A stretch of 64,000 bases of DNA from Phytophthora quininea (Eukaryota; Oomycota; Peronosporomycetes; Peronosporales; Peronosporaceae): assembly GCA_011947345.1 (NCBI GenBank), contig JAAVTG010000075.1:1207500-1271499 (forward strand), read 5' to 3'. Below the pieces are notes generated by a model. It made no database searches, was not told the DNA's origin, and was given only the letters and a program-made list of their open reading frames with translations. Numbering within the stretch: position 1 is the stretch's first letter; every line of letters begins with the position of its first letter. The position numbers were made by a program, and so were the translations under genes. Shown here piece after piece: positions 45,947-56,414 of the stretch.

Positions 45947-47311
45947 TCATATCGGAAGTTCCGATATACTACTGCTATCGGCAAATAGCAGGGGTCTCAC
46001 CGATTTATTTTTGCATGCGCCAGCTCTGCACTGACTTGGCCGGTGTCGATTTCGTTCAATTCTCCGCATCCGAAGGTTGGGTTTCCAAAGCCTGGGGACA
46101 CTTCTCGTAGGAATCACGGTGTTTGATGTCCTTGTCGGTGACGGCGGTACCAGCTCATCTCGGCTGCGTATTCTACATTCGGAGTCCTCGCTGGCTTGTG
46201 ATTCCTGCAAACGCACAGCTAACTGGTCGACGATCGACACCATCTTGTCTTGAGCTTTTGCCGCCTCTAGTGCAGCACACGCAAGTGTTGGTCGTGAAGA
46301 GGTGGGCGCGGACGATCTTGTCACTCGCTGGCGGGTAAACTGCGCACCCCATGTACTTTTGGTCTTACCCGGCGTGTTGTTGGTCTTGGCAAATAGTGCC
46401 GGGGTTTCCAGCAGTCCTCACGGCGCCGTTGTAGCATGTAGCTTCCAGACATTTGGCAATGTTTTCGGGTGTCTCGATACGTCGATCACGAAAATATTTA
46501 GCCGCTGCTTGATGCGTCGGACGATGTTCCTCTCGCACAGCCGCATTGTTTATCGACCACACACCGTTTGTAGATCACAGCCAGCTTTCTATAGCATATC
46601 CGCGAACTTCAGCGTCTCATTGTCGTCGGGAAGCACGCGGATCTTGACACTCATGGGGACGTTCAGAATGGCGCTAGGCGTCTTCACAATGGCTTTGACT
46701 GTGACGAACTTTTCTCGCGGCACTCCATGAAGAGTCTACATAGGCGTATACCAGCAGTCCGCGCCAGACATGCTGAAGGCCAGCTCCGACTGGTCCACCA
46801 TGGCACAGATGCGCTGCAGCATGCCCAGGGATGATGCGGAAGATATCGCGCAGCTTGTTCGTCTCATCCGAATAGAAAAAGTTAGTTTTTTTATAAGGCG
46901 CCGGTTAAAAAAACAGTATAAAAAGTACTATAACTGTTGGGATTTTCTCATTGAGATTTTCGCGTTAGACTGTTTTTGTTCACAGGTGAGATTTGGTTGT
47001 GCGAGACTTCCGCACAGAGGCAAGACTGGCGGCGCTGTTTCCAAAGCGGTGGCATGCTCCGTCCAGCCCAGGGGTAGTTCTGGGGTGCGCTTCTCTCTGT
47101 GGCCGAGGTGACGATGAAGAAGAAGGTCGTTCATCGTCAAATCCACCGCGGTTATGGCCACCACTGCCTCGACGCGGGAGAAGCGCAAGACACGTGTTGC
47201 AATACCGCGGTAGATCCCTCGCCGGTCAAACCGAGGAGCCCCGAACAGACACAACGGATCGACATTCTCTTCACCTATGCGAGCTTCTTCGTGATAGACC
47301 GGGTCGGCCAC
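45947..47311 (-). pseudogene. Decayed gene of unknown family
   Basis: Reading the minus strand from about 47311 to 45947, several pieces look like fragments of one protein in changing frames: NVDPLCLFGAPRFDRRGIYR, then FSRVEAVVAITAVDLTM, LQRICAMVDQSELAFSMSG, KFVTVKAIVKTPSAILNVPM, RPTHQAAAKYFRDRRIETP, and a C-terminal coil EAAKAQDKMVSIVDQLAVRL. At least four breaks and several stops separate them, more than in neighbouring real genes. I recognise no domain. It marks the border between the gene-dense left part and the transposon-rich right part. Confidence 0.4.
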
Positions 47312-47687
47312 GTCAACATGCTGGTCGTGACTCGATCGTACAACTCACAGAGTACAATCGCAACGGCATCACACGACGCCTCGTCGAGGAGTTCGGCCTG
47401 CCCTCAACAATGGTGTCGAGTGCGCAAGCGGCACCCTACCCGATACAAGGTATTAAGCAGTTGTGATGGAGCTTAGTGCATTATTCAAGCACAGGCGGTA
47501 TGCGCACATGCTGTTTACGCATGCTGAGAATATGTGGGGGTCGTCAAGCCAGACGAACGTTGTAGTCTGACGGAAAAGCTCCTCGTTCCTCTGATCAGCC
47601 TCTCTCAGTCCACACATTCCCGTGCTGCTACTTCACCCAAATGAGCAGGCTCTGGTACGACTTATGCTACGGCGTTGGCTCGGTACT

Positions 47688-47704
47688 GGTAGTCTTCCAA
47701 AAAT
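47688..47704 (+). repeat. Harbinger left terminal inverted repeat
   Basis: GGTAGTCTTCCAAAAAT pairs with the reverse complement of the right end (GGAAGTCTTCCAAAAAT), one mismatch in 17. ACT lies immediately outside. Confidence 0.7.
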
Positions 47705-47768
47705 TAATCAAACCAAAATCTTATGCGCCCACAAACGCCGCACAGATGCTGTAGCAAGTTGAGCACAA

Positions 47769-47837
47769 GTCTGTCACAAGTGTTGGTAAGACGCAAAAAC
47801 GTCTCACCAAATTTGTGCTAGCACAAGGTGACCAGAC
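47769..47837. repeat. Nested palindromes inside the Harbinger left end
   Basis: An 11-bp stem (TTGGTAAGACG at 47783-47793 and CGTCTCACCAA at 47800-47810, one mismatch) with a 6-nt loop is followed by the perfect 14-bp palindrome TTGTGCTAGCACAA (47813-47826). Both are enclosed by GTCTGTCAC / GTGACCAGAC (47769-47777 and 47828-47837). This may be a transposase or Myb-protein binding region. Confidence 0.6.
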
Positions 47838-47935
47838 AGCAAGAATTCCGGTAATACACTGAGGAGATCTCATCCATGAACTACAAGTGCTCTGGTAGCT
47901 CACTTCACATTTTTCGACTTCACGCGCAGGTAGTT

Positions 47936-48911
47936 ATGGCAGGGGGCGGCAAGAAGACAAAGGGAAAGATTTTCAAGGCTTCAGACGTTCGCCGTGCATT
48001 CTATTTGGGGGCTTACATAGCCGAATCTAACGTGGACTTGTTGCAGGTATGCTGGACATCGTTGCCGTGGACCTACCGTTTGGTGGAGAGCAGTGGGAAC
48101 TTGTTGCCTCCGAGTACAACAATCATCTCCCGGCTGGGTGGCCTGAGCGCGATGCAGACAGCCTGAAAAGGAAGTTCTTGAACCTAAAAAACAAGCGTAA
48201 GCCAACCGGCGATCCGGATTGCCCTCCGGAAGTAAAGAGAGCGAAGCGCGTGTTTCGCGACATCGAGAGCGCGTGTGGTGTCACGCCGCTAAATGACGAC
48301 GCCATTGACGACGAAGTTGAGGAACCTGCGATTTCTGTGGCTTATTACGACGACAGTACTCCAGACGATGGTTCCTCTACAGACATGGAAGTACCGGGAC
48401 GCGTAGCAACCGCTCTTGAAGGTGATCACGATACCTCATCGTCTCGTACACCATCGTTGCACGAAAATGAGTCTGCCTCCGCTCCATCAAATGAGCCTCC
48501 ACCCGCTCGACCTGCCATGTTATCGCGCACTGCGACGACCGCAACTCCCCGACAGCAACTTCCCTGGCGGCAACTCCCCGTGCCGGATTATCTCCCCGCT
48601 GAGCTAGCAGAGCTGTCGTCCAACCTAGCCAGTTCTGCACAATCTCGCCAACCAAACCGTCGCCAAAACCGCCACCGCGCTAATATGCTGAGCCAGAAGC
48701 CCAGCGACGAATTCGGTTGGATAGCGTCCTCGACAACCTAGCGGATCCTCAAGCGACAGCGGCTCGTGGTGATTCAAACTTGTCGCTGCTAGTGATGATG
48801 GACGAGCGACGCGCTGCGAGAGAACTAGAATACAGACGAGAACGTGCGGATAGAGAAGCTGAGCACCAAGAGCGCGACCGACGTTTCCAGCAGGAGTTGG
48901 CAAGTCAGTAG
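47936..48911 (+). CDS. DUF6818-type Myb-like protein of the Harbinger element
   Basis: Exon 1 is 47936-47993 and exon 2 starts at 48047 (GT-AG intron, 53 bp). Splicing creates the conserved start of the domain, FKASDVRRMLDIVAVDLPFG. It continues WELVASEYN, ERDADSLKRKFLNLKN, KPTGDPDCPPEVKRAKRV, a Myb/SANT-like trihelix typical of oomycete DUF6818 proteins. A Ser/Pro-rich linker and a charged coiled coil (RRAARELEYRRERADREAEH) follow. The frame needs one more G near 48715 to reach the coil. An in-frame TAG at 48909-48911 then stops it, although coding-like sequence (QQLLMMMLAKVFGGSAET) continues to 49021. CAG-to-TAG would explain the stop. It probably binds element ends and aids the transposase. 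Confidence 0.7.
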
Positions 48912-49097
48912 GAAGCTCGGGATACTCGCAATCAACAATTGCTCATGATGATGCTGGCGAAGGTGTTCGGCGGTTCGGCCGAGACGAACATCACCTCTCA
49001 GCAAGGGCCACCGAGTCTCTGAGGTCTCTGAAGAGTCCTGAGTGAACAGGCTCAGTACCGACAGTACTTCCTCCATTCTATGCATTTCATTTGTGAG

Positions 49098-50287
49098 TTA
49101 ATCTAACATGTAGAAGTTCCGAATTTGGCTGATACCAGTGGTTCTTACACGTAAGTTGTAAAGATGGTATATGTTAGAGAGTCGAAGGCCGCGCCGCTGC
49201 GGGTTGTACGGCAACGGAAGCAAGAGTTGTCTGTAGCATTTCGGCGCACAACCCATCCCCCATTCAGCCGATTGGCGTATTGAGGTGATCGAATCACTCA
49301 TGGCGATTAAACCAGCACGACACTGTGGGCTTGCATTCTCGAGGCCACCCTCTTTAAGAGGAGTAATAATCCTGCCCATTAGAGACTTACTTACAGGGAA
49401 AGCTGAACCCGTAGCACAGCGACCTCCTGGGACACATATAGCCGGATTCGAGAGCTTTGCCTGGAGACGTCTGCTCATTTCACCGTCACTCCATGAGCTG
49501 GGGCAGTTATGGCGGCCCCAGATGAGTGTACCATCAAAGCCGTAGCACAGGACACTTGTTACCTTAACGGAGTGCAACCAACCTGTAGCAACAACGACAA
49601 CGTTTAGACCATGATCTCACCACCAGTACTCAGGAATTCTTACCGTTGAAATAGGCGTTCTGCAAATCGCTAGCTGTTTGAGCTTGCACGGGATAATTCT
49701 TGCCATCAGCTACACAGAAACAGCCACGAACTGGCGGTTCTCTCAGCTCTACTTGCTCAGCCCAAACGTGTTGATCTTGAAGGGACGGCCATTCGATCCG
49801 GGCAGCGGGTATCGACCTTAAAGTTTTCTGGAGAGCCTCCTCTGCTTTCATCAGCACCCGAAAGGGTAGCCGGCACAACAACGAACAACTCTCCAAGCGT
49901 CTTGAACTCAATCGCAGCCGCGTAGTAGTGCAGCAAACAGGCTACTACGTTGTTGATGTTCTGCAGACGCGGAGGTCGACCTCGCCTTCCGGGGCCACTC
50001 TTCACTATATAGTATCTGGAAAATACTGCAAGTAGTTCTTCAAACGCAGCAACTGGCAAAGACACAATAGCGATGTACGCGCTGTCGTCCCTACTCTGGT
50101 ATGTTGTCGCCCACGGTGATGCTGACGGGGATATCAGGACAGAAGACGTGAGATAATGCCGTGTTCGCAGCGTCATCCGGATTCTGAAGAGCGCAGCAAT
50201 CTTCTGGCGTCGTCGTCTCTCGTCCTTAATAGTACGATAGCGCTCTTCCTCAAGCACCAGCACTGCATTGAACAGCAAGTCAGTCAT
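49098..50287 (-). pseudogene. Harbinger DDE transposase, catalytic Asp lost
   Basis: Exon 1 runs 50287-49644 and exon 2 49582-49098 across a 61-bp GT-AG intron that rebuilds AYFNGWLHSVKV. Family landmarks are GPGRRGRPPRLQNINNVV, LLHYYAAAIEFKTLGELF, VADGKNYPVQAQTASDLQNA (first catalytic Asp), GFDGTLIWGRHNCPSSWSDG, MGRIITPLKEGGLENASP, SIRQSAEWGMG (catalytic Glu) and NLRVRTTGISQIRNF. The second catalytic Asp, normally in SDTAFPV/SDSAFPV, is Gly here (TGSAFPV, codon GGT; one A-to-G change from GAT). One base is missing near 49857 (CTTTC should be CTTTCC). The protein would recognise 3-bp target sites and cut element ends, but the Asp loss should abolish catalysis. Confidence 0.75.
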
Positions 50288-50478
50288 TATTGTCGTGTGT
50301 GGTCGTGGCAGCTAAATTGTAAATGGTAAAGATTGCAGAAATGAACTCCATACCGGGTCTGCTTGAGCTGTTTTTGTAGGACACCCATCGCGAAAATTAA
50401 ACACAAACAGCGCACAAGCTGTGGAGCAAAGGCAGCACAACCAGCGGCATGTGTTAGCGCACAAATGGGTCTTGGTGT

Positions 50479-50495
50479 ATTTTTGGAAGACTTCC
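50479..50495 (-). repeat. Harbinger right terminal inverted repeat
   Basis: Reverse complement reads GGAAGTCTTCCAAAAAT, matching the left end at 16 of 17 positions. ACT follows directly outside (50496-50498), matching the left flank. Confidence 0.7.
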
Positions 50496-51120
50496 ACTGA
50501 ACAAGATTGGCGTTGGGAGCGGTAAGGGCGGGTTGAGCCAACGCAAGAGGGACTTAGAATGCCCTGTGCACCGAACCATCTTACCATCCGGACTGGGACT
50601 TGATTTTCACGGATTCGCGGAATAGGACATGCTAAATTTTGAAAGTCTAGCTCAAAGTCGGAACGAGATGCTTTGCTATTTTACTGGCAATCTTGGCTCG
50701 GAAAGGCGCGACAGGACCTCGCGCAGACCAGCTCGTCGTGAGCTGCTGCAACTCTTTTCCAATTGGCCGTTGAGCGAGTTCAGCTGCTTTAGCGATAGAT
50801 TCACCAGGTTCACCTCGCTATGGTGCTCGTCATTGGTGAAAGAGGTGAACGGTCGACGCCCCACCGTCGCCACGCAAACGCAACGACATGAGCGTTGCGC
50901 ACCGCCGCGAGCATTCGCAACACGGCGAGCAGTAATTCGCAACATGCCGAGCTGGCGCGCGACGGCGGTGGGCTGTGCTGCAGTGCGGCGAGCAGGACCC
51001 ATGCAGTGGTGGCATAGAATATAACCATAAAAGGAAAGTCCTACAATAAAGCATATTTGGCTATATATGTAATTTTATGAAAAATGATGTGAATACCTAA
51101 ATGTATAGGAAACCGAAGAT
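50496..51120. other. Non-coding stretch after the Harbinger element
   Basis: About 625 bp with only short overlapping ORFs on both strands (about 70-130 codons) and no recognisable protein. A GC-rich segment (50700-51000) is followed by an AT-rich one. No RNA gene or repeat recognised. Confidence 0.4.
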
Positions 51121-51543
51121 CGACCAGCTCATGATAAGGTTTCCATTAGGATGGCGCCACGCTGGCTACCGTCACGTAGACCACAACCGCTTCGACTTCG
51201 AGTAAGCGACACAGAGTTACGGCGATGGCCCCGCGTCCTCGGACGGCAGAGACTGGAAGAGCAAGATCCTGCCACTGGTTGGCGGCAAGGTCATCGTGTC
51301 TGTCCAGCGGCCTGTCACATGAGCCCCCCACACACACACACACTTGGCGTAGCACCCAACCTGCGCAAGCTTGCACTCGACGGCACGGCAGTTCGCACGG
51401 GACTCAGCACATCCAAGAAAAATGACGCCGAGGTCGCCCAGATCATCGCCGAGAAGACCATGCTGCCGTTCGTCACGATGCCCAACAAGTTTGTGGTGCT
51501 CGCCGCCCACGACGCTGTTGTCATGAACACCATCGCCTGGTAG
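51121..51543 (+). pseudogene. Gene fragment, unknown family
   Basis: Two protein-like pieces in different frames: [20 protein letters not shown] ... [20 protein letters not shown] (about 51136-51320), then [18 protein letters not shown] ... [19 protein letters not shown] ... VVMNTIAW ending at 51543. A (CA)n run separates them. Both pieces have GC-rich third positions like the genes on the left, unlike the AT-rich sequence around, so this looks like a duplicated gene end moved into the repeat-rich block. The family is not recognised. Confidence 0.4.
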
Positions 51544-51930
51544 CTTTTCTGTCAAAGAGCGTCAAGGACACGTGGGCTTTGAAATCTAGCACTGACGACT
51601 GCGTTTTATCCTGCTCTGAATTTTGCCTACGAGTATCATGGTGTCTTTCTTTCGCCAAGGTGCCGTCGCTTGATCAGAACTGGCCGTGGATTAGGACGCA
51701 GATTACAAACCACTCGTGGATCTAGTGGGCAAGTCTCGGCGCCGTTATTGATACGGTTATGGGACGGCGTTGTGAATACCTCCGTGAAAAAGGAGGTCTT
51801 GTCAATCACATGAACAGACGAAGTAATCAAGTAGAATATCTCCTTCCATGAAATAGGGGTTTGATGACGATCTTGCTTGCAAAATTAATGCAACATGACT
51901 AGAATGGGCTCCTTGAAGATCGTATAAACA

Positions 51931-54101
51931 CTAAGTCTCCGAATCTTTCGATGCTAAAAGAAAAACCCTACTTTCACGGAAATATTTAAGGTGTTTCTCC
52001 ATGTATGTAATAGCAATTTGACGATATTGTCGGACACTAATATCTTTGTTGGATCGCAGAAATGCTTCATGGATGCATCCGTTGCAAGTCTTCCCATTCA
52101 TGGGTCCTATTGCTTGAGTAAACCGCAAATCGTATGCAGACTCATCCACGCAAGAGTTCCAAACTCGTGACTTTATTCCGTAAGGATAAAAACTCAAAAA
52201 ATAACGTGAGAGTCGGGCGAATAATGCAAGGTAAACCGAAAAATCAAATATCATACTGTCGGGATGGAATCTAGCAATCATTCGATGTTGTCCCGACCCT
52301 GACAACCCTTTATGGTACCTTTGCACAAACATACATTTTGTTCCCTACATGTATACACTTCGCTCTCTTAATACAGTGTTGCGGATCATGGATGCACACA
52401 TTTCGAACCCCCGAGAAGATTGCCCACTCATTATATGAATGAGTGGTATCCACAGTTTTATAACCTCGTCTACTTTGCTGCACGCTGTAGAGAACTATCA
52501 AAGTATGTTTTTACGAATTCTGTGGGAAAGTTTTTCTGCAAGTAGTCGTGAGATCCCTCTCTACATCTTTCTAACAATTGCGACCGTCACTAAGAAAGCT
52601 GTAGTCGCAATCTGAACTTAAAAATCGTCAAATGTAACGGGGCCAAATGATTCGAACATCGCCCGAGCAGAAGATAAATTGAATCCCTTCGGTATCTTCG
52701 CTACCGTTTTCGCCCAGATTTCTCGGATACGCTTCGTCGCAGTCCCTCCAATGTCGGATAATCCCACCGGGAAACCGTCTTTAAGAACGACATCAAGGTT
52801 TCTGTCATCCAGCTAACTTGCGGAAGACGTTTTTGTTCAGGCGCCCTCGCAATACTTGCGCATAAACGTACGACCTCTTGGAGTTAGCCAAATGAAGTTA
52901 TTTCTCCATCTCGTAGATATTCCTGAAGACCTCTTGCTTTCTTGTTGTCGCTGCGTTCGAAACGCCCGTTAGAACCCCCACTGTCGCTGATGTAGCTCCA
53001 TCAATACAAACATACGCGCCCAATATTTTAATATCGCGGCGATGCTCGTCATATCTCCAAATTCCAAGATTTGGAAAAATCCAGCCGAATCCCTCCTGGT
53101 ATTTCTGATTGATGAACACACCAAAACTCGATGCGTAGGAAATGAAATAAAATAATTTGGTGAGTGGTCATCAGTGAAACAAATCTGGTAAATCTCCAAT
53201 GTCGTGAAAGGACGTCAAACTTGTCAAACTTAGGCTGCCTTGCACGAAATATGTGGATTGCTTGCGCACACTAGGACATGCAGTTGATGTCAATAATCGA
53301 GCAATCTTTTCGTCAATGTTTTTTTTTTAACAATACCCGAAATGGCTGTCGGTTCTTGATGTTTTTCAATTCACCATTGACATTAATGACGTGGTCTTCT
53401 TGCGGTATCTCTCACCAGCTACTCGAATCCGGTTCAACGATGCCTTGGTTTTTGTCTCCATCCCAATTGCGGAAATAATGCGGTCCAATAAGTAATCATT
53501 TGCTCCAATGAGTTGTTGCCAATCCCCCAATAGCGACAGGCGATCGAAAACAATTTGGCAATCGTTCTGTTTTCGGTATCGAATTTTACTGACCCCACAA
53601 TCAGGTCCAGATCAATCTTGCAATGGTTTGCGATGACCTCGTGCTAGCAAATGCACAGTCAAATTCCGGTAGGAGTCGCTCATCGGAAGATGGAACGACT
53701 TCTCGAGTTAATAAAAATGACCCACTTGCTTCATCAATTGCGTATCCATATCAGGAGTCATGACATCTCCAACACCAACATATATTTTTTCGAGGCCATT
53801 CAAAATGGCTTGGTTTGAACTGTCTAAGCATACCAACATGCTTTTCCCGAAAATCCTTGTTTAAACTGTTCTTCTTGACTCCAAAACAAACGCAGAGATC
53901 ACATGAGTAACCTTATTTTATCGGAAGTTGCTCAATTGCTGGCATTAATGTTGAATTAGGAGAAAGATACGGCCTAAAGACCTCCTTCTCCTCAAAATTC
54001 AACCGCCCAAGATATTGTTGTGACTTATTCGGATCCAAACGTTGCTTGCGAATTCGTAAAAAAATGAACACACACTTGTTTTGGCGTAGTACGTAGCGCA
54101 T
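51931..54101 (-). pseudogene. Large AT-rich relic, possibly a subtelomeric helicase-type element
   Basis: Pieces on the minus strand include FEEKEVFRPYLSP near 53970, GFPVGLSDIGGTATKRIREI near 52770, and the longest one (52332-51931): VQRYHKGLSGSGQHRMIARF ... FDFSVYLALFARLSRYFLSF ... DISVRQYRQIAITYMEKHL. The last piece resembles the region (RFLP...LYLALVRP, then YRQIAIAI) found in large RecQ/DUF3505-type proteins of fungal subtelomeres, but this is from memory and weak. Stops and frame changes are too frequent for an active gene. AT content is far above the gene-dense part. Confidence 0.3.
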
Positions 54102-54916
54102 ATCTACATCTGGCGCATATTAGTAAACTGTGATGACGCCAAAGCTCACTAGCGATTATGGCAAGCGTTCCGGCCCTGATCCCGAGCTCGAGAGCAGTGC
54201 AGGAATCGTTAAGCAGATCCTGAGAGCTAGAGCGAACCCGGCTGCCTTGCGATTCAGAGCGTCAAGATTATGGCGTGGCTGCTCTCCCTGGGCTGCCCCA
54301 CTGCACTCGGACCATTTTTGATGCTGTTGTCAAACATGATTTTGTCTTGCACTGCGTGATATAAGTGTTGCGTGACAGCTCTTGCATTGAACGGAATGTT
54401 GGATGGAAGCGTTGTCATTGATGTAATACTGTCAGCATGTGCCTTCTGAACGTTGTAACCTACGATAACGTGTGTACATTAGTGGTAACAAACGATTAGA
54501 TTAAATTGTACAGAAAGTAGTGCTGAACCTTTGTTTGTAGCATCTCGTATAGAGAGGTGAGGAATACGAAGTGGACACGTGGCATCCAATATGTTTTAGG
54601 TCTAGCCTATTTTAGGCAATCACTAAATTGATGGTTGCAAATTTGCTCGTTGGCATCACTCACCTTCGATTTGAGAGCCGATACTTCCTCACAACAAAAT
54701 ACCCAGAGTGTTATTGAGAGGTTACTTTTCCTGTCCTTGAGCCAATAGGTTGTATTGGTTCCTTCGCTAACGCGGTTAGCAGCAATTGAACTAAGGGGCG
54801 CGCAAAAACAATAACGAAACAGATTGTTACCTAAAAACTTTGATTTATATATAATCACGCGTCGACATCGATTGCCGATAGGTCCGAATGGCGTTCGCTG
54901 ACTTGTTAGCGACGTA
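54102..54916. other. AT-rich non-coding stretch
   Basis: About 800 bp with no supported gene. A minus-strand ORF at 54607-55029 overlaps the relic that follows in another frame and shows no recognisable domain. No repeats recognised. Confidence 0.35.
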
Positions 54917-55612
54917 TCAAGAGCTGCGAAGACGCATACGCGAGGCGGCGCCGCGTGTGGAGGTCGCGAGCGTCGAGAAAGCGTGGACCTGGTCATTTCT
55001 GAGGTCGGCACCATAGCCACCAACGCCATAATATCCGTCGTGAAGATATAACCATTTTTTTAGGCCTCGGAGCCATGAAGTACCCCCATCCCATTCGCAG
55101 CGAAAGCTCTTATGGAGAATGGTTTGTTGCTCTTCAAGACTTGCGAAAGCCGTCAGCACCTTTGCCTTCAATCCACGTACACGGAGCTTGCTATCCTTGC
55201 CTTCAGCGATGAATTCATCCAGGAGATTTTCGGGTACGGCATCTCTGTGTCGTTGAAGGGTAGCGGCAAGTTGAAGTGCCCGGTACATGCACAACCCGTA
55301 GACATCAACTTCGATCGAACGAAACTTTTTCGCATTGCGAGTCGAAAGACGAAAGTCGTGAAAACTCATTTCCTCTTGAGGGTACCTCATCTTCCACTGA
55401 ATGACGAGGTTGACAGCACCACCGAAGCCTTGCTCTACGAGAGAGTCAGCATCTTCCCAGGTGTCCTCGCATTCCTCCGAACCTCTGACGGGATACCATA
55501 GCACGTGTTTCGCTCCGGGTTTGACGCTTGCAGCTTGCGTCGTTGCGGTTATATGTATGATGTGCTGGATTACAACGTAAATCCAATGGAGGAACGGAGG
55601 CCACATTGACAT
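54917..55612 (-). pseudogene. Chromodomain / OTU-like retroelement relic
   Basis: A 231-codon open frame on the minus strand. Near its start, LWYPVRGSEECEDTWEDADS followed by LVEQGF resembles the second half of a chromodomain (YLVKWKGY..SEDTWE), as found at the end of chromovirus integrases. Further on, VDVYGLCMYRALQLAATLQR resembles the DG(N/L)C(L)xxA motif of OTU-type Cys proteases that some oomycete retroelements carry, with the usual Gly-Asn changed. No reverse transcriptase, RNase H or LTR is visible, so this is a fragment. Confidence 0.35.
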
Positions 55613-55780
55613 TTAACAAGCAATTTCCCATGAAATCCATGGGGGCAAATCGCCGTAATCCACGGAGGCAGTCCGCCATGATTGGCTATAAAATCGACAA
55701 TTACCGCTGCTAAAGTCGATCGTTCGCGTGTAACGGCAGAATATGTTTTTGGACCATACAATCGTCAATATCACCGATCC

Positions 55781-56010
55781 CATAATGAAACTAAGTACAC
55801 ATCAGTATTTCGATACGGCGGACATGATGGTGATAAGTGATAGTGGCAGAGACAGTCCCACTAGCCAATCAGCGATCAGGAACGATAGCTGCGGCTGTAC
55901 ATACCCGTTTGGGCTGAAAACTTGGGAGACTACGTTGTCATATACGGGGAAAAAGATGGTGATAGTCTGAAGTGACAGAAACAGGCCCATCAGCAAATGA
56001 GCGTTCACAA
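55781..56010. repeat. 129-bp satellite, first copy (about two units)
   Basis: Begins CATAATGAAACTAAGT, exactly as the larger array at 60999 does, and carries the same unit landmarks (AATCAGCGATCAGGAACGAT, GGGCTGAAAACTTGGGAGAC, GATGGTGATAGTCTGAAGTG). It passes into a C-poor stretch interrupted by the MULE at 56255. Confidence 0.7.
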
Positions 56011-56245
56011 AAGCTATTGAAGGCATTTTACACCCAACTGAATGGAAACAGTGAATGGATATGCTTCGACGAAAGGTGAACATGGTGGTGGGACTCAACG
56101 AAGAACATAAAGAGCATAAGTAGTTGAGTATGTGATTAGAATACAAATGGTGTTTAAGGTCGGAATATGCGTAGCAAATGAATGTGTCCATGCAGGTTTT
56201 GATGTTTGTATAGTACGAGTGTATGCAGAGTATAATTGGAGGTTG

Positions 56246-56254
56246 GGAAGTGTG
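56246..56254 (+). repeat. MULE target-site duplication, left copy
   Basis: GGAAGTGTG directly flanks the left inverted repeat and recurs exactly at 60026-60034. Nine base pairs is the canonical Mutator target duplication. Confidence 0.85.
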
Positions 56255-56388
56255 GGGTGAAACTAAGGAGGGTCATTTCCGCCGAAATCCATTGCACGAA
56301 AAAGGACAAGAAATAGCAGCTACAATTTCCATGCAAAAACAAGCGTGCGCTCCAGCCGTGTCCGTCTCAACAGAGCGTGTCCGCTACA
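56255..56388 (+). repeat. MULE left terminal inverted repeat
   Basis: 134 bp starting GGGTGAAACTAAGGAGGG and ending CGTGTCCGCTACA. It matches the reverse complement of 59892-60025; differences are concentrated in the outer third, and the inner about 55 bp are identical. Confidence 0.9.
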
Positions 56389-56414
56389 CGGATTCAGTCA
56401 TTTTCCTATCGGCG

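Larger units (their letters stand above)
47688..50495. mobile_element. Harbinger-type (PIF/Harbinger, DDE) DNA transposon
   Basis: A 2,808-bp element bounded by 17-bp terminal inverted repeats (16/17 identical) and the 3-bp direct repeat ACT on both sides (47685-47687 and 50496-50498), the target-site length of Harbinger elements. It holds two genes pointing toward each other: a Myb-like DUF6818 protein on + and a DDE transposase on -. A Myb-like partner plus a DDE transposase is the standard PIF/Harbinger pair. One catalytic Asp is changed to Gly and the Myb-like gene has a nonsense codon, so this copy is probably non-autonomous now. Confidence 0.75.
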
